Shown one piece after another: positions 44,303 through 53,576 of a stretch of 64,000 nt of DNA. This stretch comes from Solitalea koreensis (GTDB lineage Bacteria; Bacteroidota; Bacteroidia; Sphingobacteriales; Sphingobacteriaceae). Position numbers and translations under genes: made by a program. The stretch spans positions 50,729 to 114,728 of the forward strand of contig NZ_FXSZ01000009.1 of the NCBI RefSeq assembly GCF_900182575.1. The letters run 5' to 3'. Under the pieces are notes generated by a model. The model had not been told where the DNA came from, made no database searches, and worked only from the letters and a program-made list of their open reading frames with translations. The stretch's first letter is position 1. The number at the start of each line of letters is the position of its first letter.

Positions 44303-45700
44303 TTATTTTGCGGCCAATGTTTCGTCGATCAACTTTTTAAACTGAGGATTTGAAGGACGAGGCGCATCCACCGTCACAACTTTTCCGTCACGATCAAAAA
44401 TCAGGAAGCGTGGAATCCCCGATATATTGTAAAATTTAAAGAGCGATTCATCGAATTGTGTCAATAACTCAATGCTTGTAAAACCCTTGCTTTTGACAAA
44501 ATTTTTCCAAGCATCTTTTTTAGCATGACCATCCACCGACATTCCAATAAAGATAATATCATTTCTGTCTTTATACCCTTCTGCAATTTTCTCCATGATC
44601 GGTTTTTCTTGCAAACAAGGAGCACACCACATAGCCCAAACATCAATTACCACAACCTTACCCTTAAATCCGGCCAAGCTATAGGTTTTATCATTTACAT
44701 CTTTCAGCTCAAAATTATATCCCGGTGATCCCATAGCGAAGGGCCCTAAATTATTATAGAATTTATTATAAGCCTCTTTCTGTTCAGGGGTAACAAACGC
44801 ACTTTTATAGGGTTCAACATATTTTACAAAGTTCTCATACTCCTTAATGCCGGGCATTTTATATAATAAAAACGCAACTTTAACTGCATCATCATTGATT
44901 TTTGCACCATTTTCTGCAGAAAAGAAGTTATCGACAACTTTTTGTTGATTCTTAACTTCGTTGAACTTCCAATACCCGAAAACATAGTCGAGTAGCTCCA
45001 TTCCATGTTCCGAGCGAAGCAAGCGAACATCGTTGATAATATTTTTATCCAATAAAGGTTTATAAAATTCCTGAGCACTTAGTGAACTGTCGCAAGCTAA
45101 GTTTAATCTACCCAGAGAGAAGTAATTGCCGGCTCTTAGATATTTAAGATCAATAGCCACTTTATCATTCAGCCAGGTATTAAAATAAGGATTGCTGGTT
45201 TTGTTCGACTTTAAAAACGAAGCTGCGAACTTTTCGAATTGTGCATATTTAGTACGACCAACGCTTGGTTTACCTTTAACGGAATGACTATACTCATTCA
45301 TGGCATTTAACCATGCCTGCAAAGTGGTGGTTTCCACATTTGGTTTTTCAATTATTACGTTTGTATAAGCAATACCTCCTGTATCGGCAACTTCCACTTT
45401 CTTTTGATCACCGGCTTTCAGGTAAATAACGTTATCAAATGAACCTCCATGACCACCGGCTCTTTTAAAGAAGAAAACGCCTTCCTTTTTTAAATCAACC
45501 TTGAACGTAACCTTTCCGTTTGCATCGGGACGTTTAAAACCTAAACTTACCCCTTCACCCTTTTTTAACTCATATAAGAACAAGCCGCTACCCAGATTTC
45601 CTTTAACGGTAAAATTTAAGGTTGTTTTAATTACCTCCGCACTTGCTCCGGCAATGCTTATGGTAAACAACAGCAGTAATACCAACAATTTTTTCATCAT
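44303..45700 (-). CDS. TlpA-like thiol-disulfide oxidoreductase, 465 residues
   Basis: Signal peptide (to SAEV), an N-terminal beta domain (TTLNFTVKGNLGSGLFLYELKKGE) and a helical middle part, then a TlpA-type thioredoxin fold with the site WAMWCAPCLQE and cis-Pro GIPRFLIF. It is shorter than its downstream paralogue at 42465 and diverged from it, with the same layout. A purine-rich GGAGAAAAAG precedes its ATG. A terminator (45721-45749) lies upstream, between it and the metalloprotease gene, so it may have its own promoter or depend on readthrough. Confidence 0.9.
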   Translation of the reverse strand: MMKKLLVLLLLFTISIAGASAEVIKTTLNFTVKGNLGSGLFLYELKKGEGVSLGFKRPDANGKVTFKVDLKKEGVFFFKRAGGHGGSFDNVIYLKAGDQKKVEVADTGGIAYTNVIIEKPNVETTTLQAWLNAMNEYSHSVKGKPSVGRTKYAQFEKFAASFLKSNKTSNPYFNTWLNDKVAIDLKYLRAGNYFSLGRLNLACDSSLSAQEFYKPLLDKNIINDVRLLRSEHGMELLDYVFGYWKFNEVKNQQKVVDNFFSAENGAKINDDAVKVAFLLYKMPGIKEYENFVKYVEPYKSAFVTPEQKEAYNKFYNNLGPFAMGSPGYNFELKDVNDKTYSLAGFKGKVVVIDVWAMWCAPCLQEKPIMEKIAEGYKDRNDIIFIGMSVDGHAKKDAWKNFVKSKGFTSIELLTQFDESLFKFYNISGIPRFLIFDRDGKVVTVDAPRPSNPQFKKLIDETLAAK

Positions 45701-45720
45701 AACTTTTTCTCCTTTACCTT

Positions 45721-45749
45721 AAAAAGCCCGCCGTTAGGCCGGGCTTTTT
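45721..45749 (-). terminator. Terminator after the DUF5117-type metalloprotease gene
   Basis: AAAAAGCCCG and CGGGCTTTTT arms, 11 bp past the protease stop, with a T run on the minus strand. It separates the protease genes from the TlpA genes. Confidence 0.85.
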
Positions 45750-45760
45750 AAGAAAACTGC

Positions 45761-48277
45761 TTATTTTAAAATTAAGCTTTTTTTAATTCGCTCAGCTATA
45801 AACATTAAATGCTCTTTTGATTCTTTATCTTTTATAGTTGGAACTGCAGCTAAAATCTCTTTACGTAAATTCTCCAGGTGCATGCGCAATATAGGACCAA
45901 CGTCAGAACCCACAGTTACCGGCGCCTCTTCCGCTGCATTCGGAGAAACTAACAGGGCAATGACGTTATTTCCTTTTTCAGATTCTTCCAATGCTCTAAA
46001 AAGACCTTGGATATAGTACTTCTGCACGTCGCGTCGAAAAATATCGATTGGTTTATTGGTTTTTAATTCGCTGAAAATACCGGCTTTCAAATCAGATAAA
46101 AGCTCAATCATTGAATAGGTCTTTCCTTTACCGAAACGCTGTTCCGCCATGTTTAAAGTATTCAATACCCTATCACTTGTTAACTGCATTATCGTACCCT
46201 CCTGAATCTTACTAAAAGCACTGGTACCACGAGCAGGGTTGCCTATTTGATTAAGTAACTTTTCATCCAGTAACCAAGGTTGGGTTTCAAAAACCTGTTT
46301 GTTTAAAAACGCAATCGCTTCTTTTTGTTTCTCGGCTGGCGCCGGAGCATAAATATCGCCGGGCTGATCAGGAGTTATAATGGTTTCTTCAGTGCTGGCT
46401 ACGTTTCTAACAACATGATTAACGTAACGCTGGTATTGAGTTACAGTCTGAAGATACATTTGGGTAAGATTTTTATTTGAATTCAAATCATTATCATCCT
46501 TAGTCCATTCAGGAAGGTGAGCCATTACGTATTTCAAATTTTTAATTCCGTATTCATTGGCCTTCATATTGTTATCACCCACATCTTCTGTCTGACAGCG
46601 CCCATCGTGATTCATTCCTTCACCACCAAACCATAATCTCGGATTGGCGGCTAAGCTGTCAACAATCCATTTTGATACAATTTTTCTATCTTCATCGTCA
46701 TCTTTGGCTCCTGTATAGGTATAGCCCCATTTGATGGCCCATTTGTCATAGTCATTGATACGAGGCATAATACCGGCAGCGCTGATCTTATCTTCAGGCT
46801 GAGCAACATAGTTAAAACGAGCATAGTCCATAATAGAAGCAGTATGACCGTGTTTTTCAACCCATTCTTTGTCTCTTAATTTCTCAACAGGAGTTAAACT
46901 GCTGCTACCCATATTGTGGCGCAAACCTAAAGTATGGCCCACCTCGTGAGATGATACAAAACGGATCAACTCACCCATTAACTCATCGCTAAATTTCATT
47001 GTACGAGCTCTTGGATCGTTTGGACCGGCCTGTACCATGTACCAATCATGCACCAAGGTCATAACGTTATGGTACCAGCCAACGTAATTTTGTAAAATCT
47101 CACCGCTTCTTGGATCAGAGATATGCGGACCGTATGCATTTGCAACGTCTGAAGGCAAGTAACGCAACACTTTATAACGTTTATCCTCCAAGCTCATTGT
47201 GGTATCATTTTCAGGCCACTCTTTACCAATGATGGCATTTTTGAAACCGGCAGCTTTAAATGCTTCATTCCAGTCATTGATACCTGCAATCAGGTACGGG
47301 CGCCATTGTTTAGGTGTAGCCGGATCAAGGTAATATACAATTTGCTGTTTTGGTTCTACCAATTCACCTCTTTTGTATTTTTCCATATCCTCAGCCTTAG
47401 GCTCTAAACGATAACGAGCAATAAAGCTTTTAGGGTTAACTTTTTCATCTGTAATTTGAGTATAACCGGCATCAGCAAAATAGCCCACACGCATATCGAA
47501 TTGGCGTCCCATCATTGGCTTTTCAGGCATGAGTAAAATAGAAGTAGAAACTTCAAGCGTTACTGCACCACCAATTCTGGCTGCTTCTGTGGCAAGCTTT
47601 TCAACACCGCGGTCCTTAACCGGTGCACCGGAAGCTCCATAAGTACGCACAAATCTTAATTCCACGTTAATTGGATACGCAGAAACACTTTTCACCCAGC
47701 TTCTATCTGCGGCAAATGAACTTAATCCTAACTTCTGTTTAACCTCAGTACCTATCATTGTGAAAGAGTTTTCCTTTTGCAGAAAATCTGTCGCATCAAT
47801 GATTGAGCTTTTATTGCCTTCGCCTCTTGCCTTAATATCATAAAGCGTAGCGATAGGGTTAATATTTGAATTATCAACAGCTTTTGAAATGGCATTGCTT
47901 GAGTCGGCCTTGGTAGCGATATCTACCACTCGCAACATCAACTTATTATTCAATCCTTTTTCAAAACAGATCATTCTGGTGTCCATCATTTCACCACCAA
48001 ACTTTGGACTGCCCCCTGGTACTTTTACTAACCAGTTTGTTACCAATAAATCTCTTTTTAAAATCGAATCAGGAATTTCGAAATAATACTTATCCCCTGT
48101 TTTATGAATAGTAATTAACCCCCTTTTGCTCTCGGTGTTCTTTGTTATAATGTTACTTAATGGCGAAGCCTTTGTAGTATCAGTTTTAACTACAGGTTGC
48201 TGAACCTTTTTGCGTTGAGCCATTGCCGTACTACCGCATAGACCCAACAATACTATAAACGTTACTTTTAATTTCAT
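45761..48277 (-). CDS. Zinc metalloprotease, DUF5117/DUF5118 type (active site intact)
   Basis: About 838 residues from the ATG at 48277 (frame open to 48292). It has a signal peptide, a DUF5118-like N-terminal part (RGLITIHKTGDKYYFEIPDSIL), a DUF5117-like domain and the metzincin-type site HEVGHTLGLRH, with Met-turn-like ASIMDYARFNYVAQPEDK about 30 residues later. In the longer numbering the zinc ligands are H449, H453 and H459 and the base is E450. Family proteins are secreted zinc-dependent proteases of unknown substrate. The gene follows a paralogue that lost the site. It is downstream of two SusC/SusD pairs, so digestion of an imported or bound peptide or protein is inferred. Confidence 0.92.
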   Translation of the reverse strand: MKLKVTFIVLLGLCGSTAMAQRKKVQQPVVKTDTTKASPLSNIITKNTESKRGLITIHKTGDKYYFEIPDSILKRDLLVTNWLVKVPGGSPKFGGEMMDTRMICFEKGLNNKLMLRVVDIATKADSSNAISKAVDNSNINPIATLYDIKARGEGNKSSIIDATDFLQKENSFTMIGTEVKQKLGLSSFAADRSWVKSVSAYPINVELRFVRTYGASGAPVKDRGVEKLATEAARIGGAVTLEVSTSILLMPEKPMMGRQFDMRVGYFADAGYTQITDEKVNPKSFIARYRLEPKAEDMEKYKRGELVEPKQQIVYYLDPATPKQWRPYLIAGINDWNEAFKAAGFKNAIIGKEWPENDTTMSLEDKRYKVLRYLPSDVANAYGPHISDPRSGEILQNYVGWYHNVMTLVHDWYMVQAGPNDPRARTMKFSDELMGELIRFVSSHEVGHTLGLRHNMGSSSLTPVEKLRDKEWVEKHGHTASIMDYARFNYVAQPEDKISAAGIMPRINDYDKWAIKWGYTYTGAKDDDEDRKIVSKWIVDSLAANPRLWFGGEGMNHDGRCQTEDVGDNNMKANEYGIKNLKYVMAHLPEWTKDDNDLNSNKNLTQMYLQTVTQYQRYVNHVVRNVASTEETIITPDQPGDIYAPAPAEKQKEAIAFLNKQVFETQPWLLDEKLLNQIGNPARGTSAFSKIQEGTIMQLTSDRVLNTLNMAEQRFGKGKTYSMIELLSDLKAGIFSELKTNKPIDIFRRDVQKYYIQGLFRALEESEKGNNVIALLVSPNAAEEAPVTVGSDVGPILRMHLENLRKEILAAVPTIKDKESKEHLMFIAERIKKSLILK

Positions 48278-48315
48278 TACCAGCTTTATCATCGTACTAA
48301 TAAAAGTCTAATTAG

Positions 48316-50793
48316 TTAGTTCTTTGGATTTAAATAACTGTCGATTTTTTGCGACATATATTTAAGGTGTGCAACCATTACCGGATCTGTGTAAGAAGGA
48401 GTAGCCGCCTTAATTTGTACCAAAAGATTTCTTAAGTGAGAACGGAACACTACAGGAACATCAGTGGTAGTTAAGTCGTCAGTTTTACCATCAGGTAGTT
48501 TATCACCCAATTGTGCCGTTTTAAGCATATAGCCTACAGCCTGTTTTTGCATATAGCGCTTATAACTATCAACCGATTGGCGGGTTTGCAATTCAGCAAA
48601 AAGACCCTTGTTCAAATCGGTCAATAATTCATCAACTGTATACGTTTTATCTTTACCAAAACGCATCGTTGCGGTATGCATCCTTAACAAACGATTTTCA
48701 AGAAGTAATTCGAAAAGTGCCTGATCCTGCATTTTTTGATAATTTTCTTTTTTGGCAGGTTTACTCCATTTATTCAATACATTCGGATCATATAACCATG
48801 TAGGTGTATTAAACACTTCTTTATTTAAAAATGCTACTGCCGCTCTTTGAGTCGCCTTAGGAACAGGTGTATAAATATCACCTTGTCCTACATTAGCAAT
48901 GTTTTCACGAACTCCACCTACATTTGAATACACATGGCGAACAAGGAATGAGAACTGATCACATAAAGTATAATACAAATCTGATGTATTAAAATAGGAA
49001 TCAAATTCGGCTCCTTTAGTCCATTTAAGCAGGTTGGCCATTGCTATTTTTAAATTTTTAACGCCATATTCACTTGCTTTAACATTGTCATTACTCAAAT
49101 CCTCCCATTGTGCAGTTGGATTGATCGGATCACTTGGATGGCCACCCTGATCGCCAATAAAGATTAATTTTGAACCTGGTTTTACATTGTCAGTAATCCA
49201 TTTCAAACGAATCTTTTTATCGGCTTCAAAATCATTAACACCTGTATAGGTATAAGCCCATTTGATCGCCCATTTATCGTACTCACCTATTTGAGGAATC
49301 AATCCCTTACGAGTAACTAAATCACTTGGTTGAGCTACATAGTTGTAATGGTTGTAATCCATAATAGAGTGGTTAAACGGATGAGTTGCCAGCCAATTCT
49401 TATCTCTTAATTTTTCAATTGGAATTGTTGAACTGCTACCCAAATTTTCCTTTAAGCCAAGCGTAAAACCTACAGTGCGGCTAATATCAGCACGTATTAA
49501 TGCACCCATTAATTCATCATTGAATTTCATGGTTCTTCCTTCAGGATCTACTGCGCCTGCTTGTATCATATACCAATCGTGCAAGCTTTTAACCTGGCTA
49601 TGTGACCAACCAATATATGATTGTAAAATTTCACCGGTACGTGGATCATTCAATTTAGGACCGTAAGAAAAAGGAGTTGTTGAAGGGAAGTAACGCACTA
49701 CTCTGTAACGCGCATCTTCCAAACTCATCGTAGGATCATTTTCAGGCCATTCTTTACCAACGATGGCATTTTTAAAACCGGCTGCTTTAAATGCTTCATT
49801 CCAATCATTAATACCTGCAATAATGTATTTGCGCCATTGTTTAGGGGTTGCCGGGTCAACATAATACACCAAAGGCTCTTTAGGTTCCACTAGTTCACCG
49901 GCTTTGTAACGCGCCAGATCTTCAGGTTTAACTTCCAGTCGGTTGCGTACAATAAACTTTTTCTCTTCTACCTTCTGTTGCGCATCTGCGAATACATTAT
50001 AACTATCTGAGAAGAAACCTACTCGAGGATCATACGCCTGAATCTGCATTGGAGTATTAGGCAACACCGATACTGCATTACTGATTTCAAACGTAACCCC
50101 AACATTAGCCCCGACTGGAGATTCACCCTCTTTTGGAGTTCCACCACCCATGCTATAGGTTTTCATTGTTTTAATCTCAATGTTTTGAGGATAAGCATCC
50201 ATTGACAAGATAAATGATCTGTCAGCAGCAGGTGATCCTGTTTTCATTATTTTTTTAGCTTCAGCACTGAAGCCCGAAATCAGATTTTCTTTAAGGTAGA
50301 AGTCAGTAAAATCAACAATAGAAGACTTATTATCAGTTCCACGTGCTTTTACATCAAGCACCATAATAATAGGATCAATTGTTGAATTTCTTACTGCACG
50401 AGAAATTGCATTTGATGAATCACATACTGCTACACTGGTTACTGCACGTACAAACAATTTGTCATTTGGAGCTTTTTCAATTGAAACAATCATTCCGTTC
50501 ATAAGCTCTCCACCATACAATGGGCTACCCGTAGCAACTTTTGACAAACGTGTGGTAAATAAAAACTCACGTGACAATAAATTATCTGGAATTTCGAAAT
50601 AGTATTTATCATCTACTTGGTGAACTTTAAACATACCTGTTTTAGTAACAGCTTTTGCAGTAATAACCTGATTGTAAGGCTTTAACTTACCAGCTACTAT
50701 TGCAGGCTTCTTAACCGCAGCGGAATCCTGTGCCAAACCTGTTTTAAATGCAAATAATGCAAAAAAGAAAACAGGGATAAATTTTAGTTTCAT
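48316..50793 (-). CDS. DUF5117-type metalloprotease paralogue with lost zinc site
   Basis: An 825-residue paralogue of the protease at 45761, alignable throughout (YYVDPATPKQWRKYIIAGINDWNEAFKAAGF in both, in part). The zinc motif is gone: where the paralogue has HEVGHTLGLRHNMGSSS, this one has R439-T440-V-G-F443-T-L-G-L-K-E449-N-L-G-S-S-S. All three histidines and the catalytic glutamate are replaced, while the surrounding residues are kept. It has a signal peptide and a normal length, so it is not a random pseudogene. I infer a selected pseudo-protease, such as a substrate-binding or regulatory partner. The gap to the active gene is only 38 bp (counting from its ATG), so they are likely co-transcribed. 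Confidence 0.9.
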   Translation of the reverse strand: MKLKFIPVFFFALFAFKTGLAQDSAAVKKPAIVAGKLKPYNQVITAKAVTKTGMFKVHQVDDKYYFEIPDNLLSREFLFTTRLSKVATGSPLYGGELMNGMIVSIEKAPNDKLFVRAVTSVAVCDSSNAISRAVRNSTIDPIIMVLDVKARGTDNKSSIVDFTDFYLKENLISGFSAEAKKIMKTGSPAADRSFILSMDAYPQNIEIKTMKTYSMGGGTPKEGESPVGANVGVTFEISNAVSVLPNTPMQIQAYDPRVGFFSDSYNVFADAQQKVEEKKFIVRNRLEVKPEDLARYKAGELVEPKEPLVYYVDPATPKQWRKYIIAGINDWNEAFKAAGFKNAIVGKEWPENDPTMSLEDARYRVVRYFPSTTPFSYGPKLNDPRTGEILQSYIGWSHSQVKSLHDWYMIQAGAVDPEGRTMKFNDELMGALIRADISRTVGFTLGLKENLGSSSTIPIEKLRDKNWLATHPFNHSIMDYNHYNYVAQPSDLVTRKGLIPQIGEYDKWAIKWAYTYTGVNDFEADKKIRLKWITDNVKPGSKLIFIGDQGGHPSDPINPTAQWEDLSNDNVKASEYGVKNLKIAMANLLKWTKGAEFDSYFNTSDLYYTLCDQFSFLVRHVYSNVGGVRENIANVGQGDIYTPVPKATQRAAVAFLNKEVFNTPTWLYDPNVLNKWSKPAKKENYQKMQDQALFELLLENRLLRMHTATMRFGKDKTYTVDELLTDLNKGLFAELQTRQSVDSYKRYMQKQAVGYMLKTAQLGDKLPDGKTDDLTTTDVPVVFRSHLRNLLVQIKAATPSYTDPVMVAHLKYMSQKIDSYLNPKN

Positions 50794-51002
50794 TCTTCTA
50801 GTTTTATTATTGTACTGAATTGTTGTATTATCGTTAATCTGTTTACCTAATCAGAAACACTTGGTTGTTGTCTCTTGTTAGCAAGTAAATCTTTAATATA
50901 TCTGCAAATACGTACTTTATAATGAAAATCAGGCGTTGATCCACCACTACATTATCACTACACAGAGCGTTTTATACCCTAATCATTCTACTACAATTAG
51001 GT

Positions 51003-52685
51003 TTATTTCCCTAATGCTTTTTTAAATGCGATATCGGTAATCTTATCAAAACCGGTATACACATCGGCAGGAGATGTTGGTGTTCCCATAATATCTCCGG
51101 TTGTTGCATTCAGGTTAAAGAAGTAAACTTTATTTCCTCCACCACTTGCCGTTTCATCAGTGGCCACCACCAAAACTTTACCCTCTGTTGCACTTGGAAT
51201 ATTTGCAGCTAAATAGCCGGAATTAAAGGTTTTCATTGCTTTAATAATGGTACCAGCTGGGAATGACAGCCCTACTGCCGCAGTTGTAGTGCCTGGGGCG
51301 TATCTTGGTTTACAAGTATAAATATTACTTCCGTTTACATAATAAAATGCTCCCGAAGTCATGGCCAGATGAGTTGGACATGCAAACATGGTTGCCGAGT
51401 TAATCCCCGGGCATGTTGCTTGATTTAATAAATATCGGCCTGTCGTAAACTTATTGTCTGCAGCTGTTGTTTTGTGCTGAACCTGAACCAGGTAAGTAAC
51501 ATCACCGGCATCATTTCTAAAAAAGCAATACCAAAAAGGATTAGCTGTTGTTAATGGCTGCGCATTTTCTGCATACACCAAATTTTGCAGCAGGCCAGTT
51601 TTGTTATTTAAATCAAATCCTTTACCGGTTGTTGGGTCTAAATCAGCTGTTGTAGCGGTGGTGAGCGGAAAATGACCTTTCACTATATCACTGGTAACAG
51701 GATATAGTGCTCCGGTAGAGACATTAAATTGTACAAAGCATCGGTTAGCATTATCATAACATAAAACATAAGCATCAGCAGGAGCGCTAAGCACAAACGG
51801 GCTTAAGGTATAAGTACCCAAGAAAGGCGGCTGAAAATTAATAGGCGGGGTTTTAAGGGACGACACATTTACCGAACGGAATGAAAGTTGCCCGTTATTA
51901 ATGAGGTACTCCCATTGGCCTAAAGCAGAACTGTTTGATTGAAAATTAATCGGTACCGGAGTAGCAAACCAATTTTCAGCATTAAGAGAGTCAGCATAAT
52001 CAATACTCCTTACTTGCATACCTCCATTTGGGTAGAAAAACGATATCTTTTGTGCCCTTAAAGAAGCTGTATAATTAACTATGTTAACCTTATTGGTTCC
52101 TTTTGGCAGTTTATGATCATTCATAATAGAATAAACGTCAGGATAAACTTTGCCATGTGAAGCACCATCTCTGCTGGTGATTACGGAGATATCACTGCCG
52201 TCAGGCTGAGCCTGTAAGATTAGCCAACCTTCATTACCCCAAGGGGCAGCATTTACGTTTAATGCAAATTTTTTGTAATAAGAAACACCTGTATTTTTAT
52301 CAGTAACCATTGCAACTAATCTGTATAAGTTTGGGGTTAGGCTTATTTTAGTTGCTAACGCAGCTGTACTATCAATAATATGTTTAACGGGATTTGCACC
52401 GGTTGCGTCAGCCTGCGTAAGTATCCACTGATATTTAAAATTTTCTGCAGAACCGAGCGATTGCTCAATTTTTAGTTTAACCTTTAAACTATCATTTTGG
52501 GTAAGATTTATAGAGTCTGCGGTTACAAATATATTCGGATCGACACTTGTCATGTCCGTCGAAATTTTTAGTGTATTTATATCCTGATAGTCATAATTTC
52601 CCAAATCCTTGCTACAGCCTGTAAGAATGGCCGTCGCAAAAATTGTATTCAAGAAAATCGTTAATATCTTATTCACCTGTTTCAT
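51003..52685 (-). CDS. PKD-like family lipoprotein of a SusC/SusD locus
   Basis: About 560 residues from the ATG at 52685, with lipobox LTGC and N-terminal SKDLGNYDYQDINTLKI, the typical opening of the PKD-like (PKD_2-type) lipoproteins that sit behind SusD and DUF4843 genes. It has an early Ig-like part (FKYQWILTQADATG to YYKKFALNVN) and a later repeat-rich, propeller-like part (WGNEGWLILQAQPDGSDISVI). Its role may be surface binding of the transported substrate. It is 57 bp downstream of the DUF4843 gene, counting from this ATG. The next gene downstream starts 209 bp away, with only a weak hairpin near 50979-51002, so coupling to the protease genes is uncertain. Confidence 0.85.
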   Translation of the reverse strand: MKQVNKILTIFLNTIFATAILTGCSKDLGNYDYQDINTLKISTDMTSVDPNIFVTADSINLTQNDSLKVKLKIEQSLGSAENFKYQWILTQADATGANPVKHIIDSTAALATKISLTPNLYRLVAMVTDKNTGVSYYKKFALNVNAAPWGNEGWLILQAQPDGSDISVITSRDGASHGKVYPDVYSIMNDHKLPKGTNKVNIVNYTASLRAQKISFFYPNGGMQVRSIDYADSLNAENWFATPVPINFQSNSSALGQWEYLINNGQLSFRSVNVSSLKTPPINFQPPFLGTYTLSPFVLSAPADAYVLCYDNANRCFVQFNVSTGALYPVTSDIVKGHFPLTTATTADLDPTTGKGFDLNNKTGLLQNLVYAENAQPLTTANPFWYCFFRNDAGDVTYLVQVQHKTTAADNKFTTGRYLLNQATCPGINSATMFACPTHLAMTSGAFYYVNGSNIYTCKPRYAPGTTTAAVGLSFPAGTIIKAMKTFNSGYLAANIPSATEGKVLVVATDETASGGGNKVYFFNLNATTGDIMGTPTSPADVYTGFDKITDIAFKKALGK

Positions 52686-52742
52686 TTTATCCTTTTTAGT
52701 TATCAGATGGAACATTTTAGTTAATATTTTAAGTAGCCTGTA

Positions 52743-53546
52743 TTAATAATTTGCAGGACCTACTTGTATCAAATTCTTCCCCGGTGTAATTTGATCAGGG
52801 GCATCAGGATCTGTTAGGGTTGCAGCATTTGGTCCGCCTAAACCATAATTTCCGGGATACTTTGTCTTAATGTAATTTCGTACTACAGCAACGTACTGAT
52901 TATAGATAACCGGATAGGGAGCTGTGATTGGGAACTCAGTAACAGTAGCACCGGTTGCCGGATCGTACAAAGCTTCCAACATCAATTTATACTTGGCTTT
53001 AGTCCAGGTTCCGAAATTAGTCGGCCTAGCCGCAAAGCCAACGGAGCTTACACTCATATCTATCCCCCAGGTTGTTGGTTTCATCATGTAAGCAAGATTA
53101 ATAGTTACCGCCTGTTTAGTAGTAATTCCTTCCCCCTGAAAAGCTTCATTCGTCTTTAATTTCAACTTGATTTTAACCATGTTCGCTTCTAAATCAGGAG
53201 TACGATAAACAACCACCGGAATAGTTGCTTTATAGGCATTCGCCCTAACAACAGCATCGCTACTAAGAACTTTGTAATGCACCCCATCAACAGCATTTAA
53301 CCACGAAGCAGTTTGAACTTCAACAGAAATCGGCCTGTCGGCGCTGAAAGAATTACCTAAAACGTTTACTGGAATTTGAAGGGTATCAAATGTTTTATAA
53401 GGATACTTGGCAAATGAATAATTTAGAACCGTATCGGCTGTGCCAAAATAAAGGCCATCTGTTTCCGTAAATAAGGTTGGTTTTTCTTCGCATCCAACAA
53501 TTGAAAGAATTGCAAAAAAAGAAAGTATGTGAAATAATTTTTTCAT
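52743..53546 (-). CDS. DUF4843 lipoprotein
   Basis: A 267-residue lipoprotein with signal and lipobox SIVGC, then EKPTLFTETDGLYFGTADTVLNYSFA, the opening of DUF4843 proteins. These small proteins are regularly placed between SusD and a PKD-like protein and are probably outer-membrane surface components. The middle region is Ig-like (DTLQIPVNVLGNSFSADRPISVEV). It lies 30 bp after the SusD gene and clearly belongs to the same transcript. Function is not known beyond its context. Confidence 0.9.
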   Translation of the reverse strand: MKKLFHILSFFAILSIVGCEEKPTLFTETDGLYFGTADTVLNYSFAKYPYKTFDTLQIPVNVLGNSFSADRPISVEVQTASWLNAVDGVHYKVLSSDAVVRANAYKATIPVVVYRTPDLEANMVKIKLKLKTNEAFQGEGITTKQAVTINLAYMMKPTTWGIDMSVSSVGFAARPTNFGTWTKAKYKLMLEALYDPATGATVTEFPITAPYPVIYNQYVAVVRNYIKTKYPGNYGLGGPNAATLTDPDAPDQITPGKNLIQVGPANY

Positions 53547-53576
53547 GTCTCTGTCTATAATTTCTAAAAGCGACTG

